Below are positions 48,601-57,600 of a stretch of DNA of 60,000 bases, piece after piece. The DNA comes from Glandiceps talaboti (taxonomy: Eukaryota; Hemichordata; Enteropneusta; Spengelidae): the NCBI RefSeq assembly GCF_964340395.1, contig NC_135550.1:26567176-26627175 (forward strand), given 5' to 3'. Made by a program: the position numbers and the translations under genes. Numbering within the stretch: position 1 is the first letter of the stretch; each line of letters begins with the position of its first letter. The notes under the pieces are model-generated. The model was not told the DNA's origin, made no database searches, and was given only the letters and a program-made list of their open reading frames with translations.

Positions 48601-51600
48601 TATTCTATTTTCATTAGGTTTGTTCTCATCTCGCAGTATTGTTGATGATATTTTGTAGCTTCAGCTTCCAGGTAAATTAGAAAAAAGGCCAGGGCTGCTG
48701 ATCAGTCGTCAACTTTTATTTTCTATCATTATAATTCAATTGATACATGTAATAAAAATACAACATCTTTTTGGCAATGTGCCATGTTTTATGAGGGCTA
48801 TAGACTTTACTTTACTTAGACTCTCTCACAGTCCTCGGAACTTCGCTTTACTAAAATCGACGCTAAATGAATTATTTTGTATGTACCGATACCATCTACA
48901 TAACGCACTCCATCGTACTCGAACAACCTTGTACTGTGCGCCCGCATCGACCACATAGAGATATATGTTCGTTGACGTGTGACTGCGATGCTCCGTGTTA
49001 TCGCGAAGTCCGAGGCTTCGCGATAACACGGAGCGTCGCAGTCACACGTCAACGAATGGTTATCTCTGTCATGGTCGATGAGGGCGCACAGTACAAGGAT
49101 ATTCGAGTACGGTTAATAAGCTGGCATCGGTACATACAAAATAATTCGTTTAGCTTTAATTTTAGTAAAGCGAAGCTCCGAGGGCTGTAAGAGAGTCTAT
49201 ACTTTACTATACATTGTACCTGGATCTACCTCCTTTACAATGGAATCGTACAATATGTTACAAACTGTACATCCTACATAGTGCAAGTCTTCACACCATA
49301 GCAAAAACAAAGAGAGTACATCTATCCCAAAGATGGTACATCTATCCCAAAGATGGTAGATCTATCCCAAAGATGGTAGGAGTTGTAGGTGAATTATGAG
49401 AGCAAAAATCCACACATGACTCAGGATTCTAGGCTGGCAGAACCCATGAAAGTAGATGTGCCCTTTTGAAAAAAAAATAAGAATTAATATTCATAGTTTA
49501 GTCCTCAAGAACAAAGGGAATATAACAGTTTACTCTCACTCTGAACAATGAATACAGTCTTAAATGGAAGATGGGTATAATATTGGACTGTGTTGAAATA
49601 TTTAGTTTATAGAAACATCCCATACTTCCTTCCTGCTATTTGTATAGTGTTTTCCCCCAACCATGTATTAGTTTCAAGGAAATATCCATTGTCAGGATTC
49701 ATGTTGATGTACTCTCTGATTACATTCATAAAAAGGCAGTGATGTATTAAATAGACCATTTGAATTAAGTGCAGGCAAAAGTAATATAACATTTAAATTG
49801 AGTTTAAATGTTCATGCATGTTGTAACACATAATCTCACATTTTAAACTTGAAAATGAGTTATACCATTCAGATTTCTTGGTGCCTAGAATGTCTTGAGA
49901 ATTAGGAGATGACAGTAGACTGTTTTCTTGAAATGTGTAGTGATAAACCAAATGTTAAAAACAGAGAGTGAGGAACAGCTGGTCTTTTTAGAATTCTTCA
50001 TTTTGAATGGTAATATCACAGAACCCCCCCCCCCCCCCATACATTGATATGTGAGTGCAAGTACTATTATAACATTTGAGTGTTTGAAGTGGTCTCTGTA
50101 GTTGTGCTTTCATGAGCGTAGTGAGTAAAAGTGCAGCTGAAATCACCACAAGCATGCCCTACTGATATCTATAGTATTCCTGTGCCATGGGCTTCAGTTA
50201 TTATTAGACATATTTATCCAGACAGCAAAATTTGTAAAAATGGTACTGTTAATGTTATTTCATGTATATGGACTGATTGAATGATGATTTGCATACTGGT
50301 ATACAATAATGTTTTCAATATTACATGACAGTATAAATCACTATTAAGCATGTTGACATATTGACCTATGAAGTAATGACTGGCACATATGTAATACTAA
50401 ACTTTAGTTTACTCATCTATTTAAAACAAATGTTGACTGCAGTGCTTGCACAATGAACACTTCCAGGTTTCACTTGTTGTTCCTCCTTTAAAATCACCAT
50501 TTTGTAGTCCACACTGAGCATGCTCTGATGCAAAGGACTGTGGGATTATCTGTAGTTGTAGTATTTACAAGATAAGAAGGAGAGCCTTCCAACAACACAA
50601 AGGTCTTGATAACCAAGACATGTAGATTAGTTCCATTGTTGTGGTACCAACTATCTGATAATGATTGATTGGAAGAATCATCTTTCTGTATGGATCTTGT
50701 TAATAGTTGTGGTTATTGACAAGATGACAGATTGTTGGCAACAGTGATAGATTCATACTTGTCAATGGAAAAATACAATATTCCCATAATGCACCATTTT
50801 AACTTTGGGTGGGTTTGCAAGTTCTTGTTCAGCAGTTCTGAGCCTTTCTTTCCAGACCAATCAAAGTATCTGTTATTATCATCCAATCATGGGTATTATT
50901 AGACCTTGACTATATTCAAACCTTGTTCTTGCAATAATGAGGTAATGAAACTCTTCTAAAGCACTCAAAGTGAAAAGTTACCTTCCTGTACTAATTTTGT
51001 TCAGGATGACTTCTAGCCAAAATAAAGGATGTGTGTGTTTTGTTGTTCTTTTTTTTATCAGGAAAGCAAAACTAATCCTGTTTGTATGTTTCACTGTATG
51101 TACTCAGTGATAGTTTGTTTGCAATTGTCAACATGTAATCTGTAAACATATACATAATTATATCAGTAGAGGTATGTCAGTTGCAGTTAGGATAACATCA
51201 GAACAATTCTGAAATAAGGACAACTGCCAAAAATTTGTCCATTTTGTAAACGCTTCGTTATTAAATCATTTTCCTTTTCTTTTTTTACTTAGTATCCAGA
51301 AATTGGGTTTTACAGCATCGGAGAGAAGCTTTTGTTGTTTCGACATAATGCAAATTCCAGTAATGTGTTACAATTGGTAACCATGCCAAGTGATGTAACT
51401 GAAGGATGTCTCATTGAAGTGGTGCTTTCAGGTAAGATGAAGTGACAGAGAGTAGCCCTACAACTTATAGTCAAATGGCAAACGTACCCACAGATGTGTT
51501 TTTAAAAATCTTTACATTTCTAAATCTACTGACTTTTTCATAATTTCACATTGTCTTCAATTTATTGAAAAGAACCATCATCGTCATCAACCAGAAGTTG

Positions 51601-54600
51601 TTATATATTTTAATATTCATCAATTTATGCAGTGCTTTGATTTTATTTTACAAGTTGACAGTTACTCATACTGTTATTTCTTCTACTTTGTTTTGGTTTG
51701 CCAGCTTCAGTCAACATAGAAGATCAACATATCAGACCTCATTCTCTATTTGTACATTCCTACAAATCACCAACATTTTGTGATTTTTGTGGAGAAATGC
51801 TTTTTGGCCTCGTAAGGCAAGGTCTGAAGTGTGATGGTAAGTAACTGTTTGTCTCTGTTTGTTTGATTTAGACCTGTCAACAAGTAATAATAGAGATATA
51901 AATGAAAAGTGATAGCTGATGTTTGTGAACCAGCAATCATTTGTAAAAGTGTGATGCAATTGTGATATTCACCCAGCAATGATTTGCCAAGATATTCTGC
52001 AACTAAGTTATTCACCCAGCAATCATTTTCAAAGATTTGTTGTAACAGTGCTGTTCTCAAAAACATAACGACAAAATGTAGAACAGTGGCTATTTGTTGT
52101 TGACAATACAAATTGTTTTATGCCAGGGGATGTAACCCTATCTTATTCCTAGAATGTGTATCTTTCACACAATCACTTCACTGCTCTGCATTCTTGCCAA
52201 TGCAATACATAGATGAGAAATGTAGACGAACAAGTTGACATATATAGAGACAGAGAATAAATGAAATGAATGAAAGAGAGAAAAACACAGGGATGGAATA
52301 AGAAAAAATGTTAACATTAGATGTCTGTAACAAATCCTAATGTCCCATAAATTAGATATTGCCCTGAAAGTTTGATTAATTCTCATAATACCTGAGAAAT
52401 GGAATTTTTTTACTTAAGCACATCATGAAACTTTTGAGAAGTTGATTTTTGAAGACATAAACCTTTCCTCTTGGAGTGAATTTTGTACTGCTCATCATTC
52501 AGTATGGTAGGGTACAAATTAGCTATTGAAAACAAAGAATCCAAATAGTGGTTAGTAAGTTATAAGTGTTAGAGTTAGAATGGCACTTAAATTGCACAGA
52601 ACCACCTGTTGCTTAACACAATTTGATGATCAAAACTGCAGCTTTTCATGAAATTCAATTTGAACAAAGAAAGTCCACCTTACCTTCTATACCTCCTACC
52701 TCCTACCTAATTTACAAGTAGTGATATGATATTTGACATTTATTGTTTGTTTAGGCTGTGGTGGCAACTTCCATAAAAGATGTGCATACAAGATCCCCAA
52801 CAACTGCAGTTTTGCCAGAAGACGGAGATCGTCAACATCATTTACCTCGAGTACTTTGCCCTGGCCTTGTGATGGTAGCCATGTATTTGAAGATGTAAGT
52901 AGAAATACTCAAATCAAAACTGAGCATCTGTTCACCCTATTTATTAATCACCTGGCCTTGTGATGGTAGCCATGTTTCTGAAGTAATGGAAATATTCAAA
53001 TGAAACTAAGCAGCTGGTCAGCTATGCTAATCTCCTTTGATCATTACAACACTGAGCATTCAATATTTCAGATATTAGAACGTAAAATTCTCAAGTACTT
53101 AAATTTCATATCATGAACCTTTTGAAATGAAAAAATTATTTAACAATGCAATTGTATAGTCTGATTCCAAGTTGACTCGAGGTCATAAGTTTAATTTTGA
53201 ATGTCAAAAAGTGAACTGTAGGTGTGGTCTCCATGATTATCTCGGCATTGACTCATAGACCTTGAGAGGCCTCTTTTGAAAATTAATTGTAGAGATGATG
53301 ATTCTCATTCTTCTATCTCTGCCTTGCAAGAATCACATTAAGTCTGATAGCCTATCACGTGATAAGAGATCAACATCATGGAGTGGTCGACCCATCTGGG
53401 TAGAGAAAGCTGTTGCCAGTCGCATCAAAGTCCCTCACACCTTTGCAATTCATTCATACACCAAGCCAACCATATGTCAGCTTTGTAAGAAGCTTCTGAG
53501 GGGCATTTTTCGGCAAGGCTTGCAGTGTAAAGGTTAGTTTTTTCAAATCTTCAATGATGGTTATTTTTGTGCCTATTTGGTGAACACTATTTTGTTATCT
53601 CATTGGTGAATTTTCAGTGTGTCATATATAGCAGTATGTGTTGCCATGGGAATTTGTCTGTGATGTGTGAATGTATTTGTTTTTATTTGGATTATATTGT
53701 GTGAATTCACTTTGAAAGGAATTACAGTACTACAGTGATGTGATAGAAAGCTTGCAACATATCCCTGTCACGTAATCCCAAGCCTGAAAAGATTAACTCT
53801 TGAGAATCATATGGACATTTCTTTGTGTGTGTGTACATACATATATGTGTGGGTGTGTCTGTAAAAAAAAAGCAGGGAGCAACTTGCAGCAAATTTCTTT
53901 TTCAAGAAATAGATATAATGCACAAAATAATTGAATTTGGGATAATGGATTTTGTCATAAGTCAACAATGTTAGTCCTGTGTCCAAGGTTTTCCAGTATG
54001 GCTACTACCCTAAAGTATTTTTGATTTTTAGCACAACTGAACTAATGAAGTTCAGTAGTGCTGCAGGCATGGTATGGTGTCTGTCCATCTGTCTGTCTGT
54101 CTGTGTGTGTGTGTATGTGTGTGTGGGTGGGTGACTTAGACTCAAAAATCACCCAACCGATTGCCTTGGTATTTGGTGGGAACATTACTTGTGATATCTA
54201 GTAAAGAAATTAATCAAAGCAAAAGTATTGCATCGCAGGTGTGTGATTTGGGTCAAAAAATCTAATTTTTCGTAAAAAAACGTAAACTGAAAATCTACAG
54301 AGCAGATCAGTCTGAAATTTGGCGGGATTGTTCTTAGGGGTGTTTAGATTAAAGAAATGTTTATGACATGATCCCAGGAATGATATGCAAATTGGGCTAA
54401 AAATGTGTCTTTTTTGTCGAAACTACTGAGGAGATTGAGCTGAAATTTGGTGGGACAGAATTGTTTATGACATGGTGATCATGGTGATATGCAAATTAGG
54501 TCTAAAAATGTGTCTTTTTGTCAAATATCTATAATTCCAAAATTACTGTGCAGATTGGGCTGAAATTGAATTAGGATGCATCTTGGGATATGTAGATGGA

Positions 54601-57600
54601 GGTGTATTCACAACATGATGATCCCATTGGGATCAAAAACTTATATCTTGAAAAGTACACTGTGGTGAATGGGACTGAAACTTTGTGGGGAAGTTTCTGG
54701 AGGTGTTATTCTGCAGTTATTATTCAAAACATTTGACACAATTGGCCCTAGCAACCATGACCACACCCTTAGCGACAGTGAAATGATGCATATTACAAAG
54801 ATAACAGGGATGGGTAGGTAAGTGAATAAAGATTCCAAAAATATATGCAAATATGTTTTTCAACAAGATCACGCCCATAGCAACAGGTAAATACAGTTGT
54901 GCTACAGTGCCATTGGCACTAATTTTTTTTTACTACTCTCTGTTTTGGGTGACATTTATGTCTGTACATGTACTATCATTTTATCTTCTTCCCCTCAACA
55001 TTCCTGTCATAGCAAGTTCATGAGTTGTATTAAGTACCCACCCTGTCTATACACATAATGAACTTGATTTTACAAATGTGTTGTATAACTGATATTACTG
55101 TGTCGTCATCATGCATTGCTGTAGTCAGCATCAGCATCATTTGGCACTGGGCACTGTCAGTGAAAATAAAATGCCAAAGCCCCTGAGGTACAAGTGCTTG
55201 GGATTCTGATATGTATATTATAGGGAATTCTGTAGTTAGGAAGTTAGGACAAAAGTGGCAGGCATACAGTATTTTGAATACAACCATTCTCAGTTCCTCT
55301 ATCACTATAGAGGGACTGTGAACCAATGTCTTAAGAAAATGAGTTATTACTTGTGTAAGTATAAAGAAACTGAGATTAGACAATCATTCAATTTGACTTA
55401 ATTGCTATATACAGCCATTTTCAATAACTGTTAGGTAAGACTACATACAGATTGTGGCTAGAATGTGTCTTTTTGGTCAAAATTCTTTAATTCCAAAACT
55501 GCTGAGCAGATTGGGCTGAAATTTGACTGGAATGTTCCTAGGCGTGTTTAGATTAGATTTGTTCATGACATGGTGAGCCCATCAGTGGTATGCACATTAT
55601 GGCTAAAAATGTCTTTTTGGTTAAAATCTATCATTTCAAAACTACTGAGCAGATTGGGCTGAAATTTAATGGGGTGCATCTGGGTGTGTGTAGATGTGAT
55701 ATGCAAATTGGGGCTAAAAATTGTCTTTTTGGTCAAAAGTCTATCATTTCAAAACTACTTGCAAATTTAGGTTGGTGTGGGAAACTAGACCATACCACTT
55801 GACTTGATCAAATCAGAGATCTTGCTGTCCCCTCCAAGATCTATGCTCCAATCCAATCACTGAGGAATGTAAGAAATTATTGTGGTGTAGTTCTTGATAA
55901 TGCAATGGAAGACATATAGGCCAATGTGTTTTGGATGTGTCAGTTATTGTGATATTATAGCAAATTTGATTTATTTATTGACTTAGTGTAAAAATCATGG
56001 TCATCTGTATACAATATTTGGGTTCCTGACAATTGTCTTTGTTATTGATTGCAGACTGTAAGTTCAACTGTCACAAGAAGTGTGCTGACAGAGTTGCCAA
56101 GGATTGCTTAGGAGAGGCTCCATTGCAAGAAGGTAAGGAGAAACATCAACTGATAACTTGCCTACTGTTTTCACATCACAATATCTTTATGTATAGTGTA
56201 GTCAGTGTGGTATCCAACAGGTTCATTTACACAGTGAAGGTAGCTACTATGGTAACCCACTGATTCATTTACAGTGAGATTTGTGTAGATCAAGTTTAAC
56301 TGTCACAAGAAGTGCGCTGACAGAGTTGCCAGAGAACTTACATTAGACTGATGTTTTTGTTTAGGTCAAGTCACAGAGAACTTAATATGTGAGACTGACT
56401 TGTTTTGTTTAGGTCAAGTCACAGAGAACGTAGCTGAGGTTGACTTGTTTTGTTTAGATCAAATCACAGAGAATTTACCTGAGGCTGACACTACAGACCC
56501 ATTGGATGAGAGTGATGAGAATGAGAATGAGAATGATATTGAGTTGAATCGTCCACATGGTATGCTAGATAATGGCGGTGAGGGCTCTAGTCTCGAAGCA
56601 GAGCCAGGACCAGAAGACGACCAAGAATCACCACGTGTCAACCAATTAAGGTAATTATAAGATTAATAGACATTGAAGAAAAAATGTATGTAATTATTAA
56701 TTTAAACTTCCATTACAAGTATGCATTAATTACAAGGACAGGGTTGACTCTGTGTGTGTATTTGTGAATGGATATGTTGGTGTGTAAATGGGGGTATGAC
56801 TGCATATGTGTTTGTGGGCGTGTGTGCAAATGGGTAACCGGTGTGTTGGTACATGTCTGTGAATGTGTGGGTGCCTGTGTGCTTGTGTTTGGGTATGTGC
56901 AGAGTGTGGATAGATGTGTGTGTATGTTTTGTATGTGTGTGTGTATGTTGAAGTTAGTGGATGAAAGATGATGTATTACCTAAGTACATGCACATGCACA
57001 TGCAGACAATAAGATCATGCAAGGTCATTTTATTTTCTACTAATGAGCTCACACTTTGTAAAGTCCTTATACAAGACAGTGAGTTTCATAACTTGAGTAC
57101 AGTTGATTTTATAACCAGTTTATTCTAATCATGTGACTAGTACTAGTAGTTTACAATCCAACATAACACCATGTACCACTGGTTTCTCATTTTCAGCCCA
57201 ACAACAAGTAACCAAATACCATTAATGCGCATTGTACAGTCGGTGAAACACACCAAGAGGCGCGGTTCACAGGTCATAAAAGAAGGCTGGCTTGTGCACT
57301 ACACAAACAAGGATAATATGGTGAGTTCTTGTGACATTCATGTTGTCTGTAATTCCTACTCCAGAATAGTTTGTACATGATGTAGATACATCAATTCACT
57401 TTATACATTTACTCCAAGTGTAGATACATCAAATCACTTTCCATGGAGACACCGTATTCAAAAATTAGTTCACATTTTATAATGTACACAGGATGCCAGA
57501 AAGTATATATTTAGTAATGATTGAAGCAATGTATTTTTCAATAAGCCAGGATGTGGAGGTCGTGTTACCTAGCAATAATATGCAAATGAATGTTCTTAGA

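Larger units (their letters stand above)
24905..51292 (+). other. PRKD intron 1, 26.4 kb
   Basis: The intron is defined by donor AAG|GTGATG and acceptor CTTAG|TATCC. No protein gene was recognised inside on either strand; the many 60-120 codon frames lack similarity, exon edges and codon structure. The intron is instead rich in minisatellites, fold-back elements and MITE or retroelement remnants, listed separately. Stretches not listed, such as 24905-26530, 30750-33950, 34050-36600, 37200-39350, 39730-42000, 43460-45280 and 49390-50020, show nothing I can name. Confidence 0.8.

Noticed and set aside
48816-49190. Mirror frames of 67-107 codons on both strands
   Set aside because: They are the two arms of the fold-back palindrome; the similar peptides reflect the inverted repeat, not two genes.
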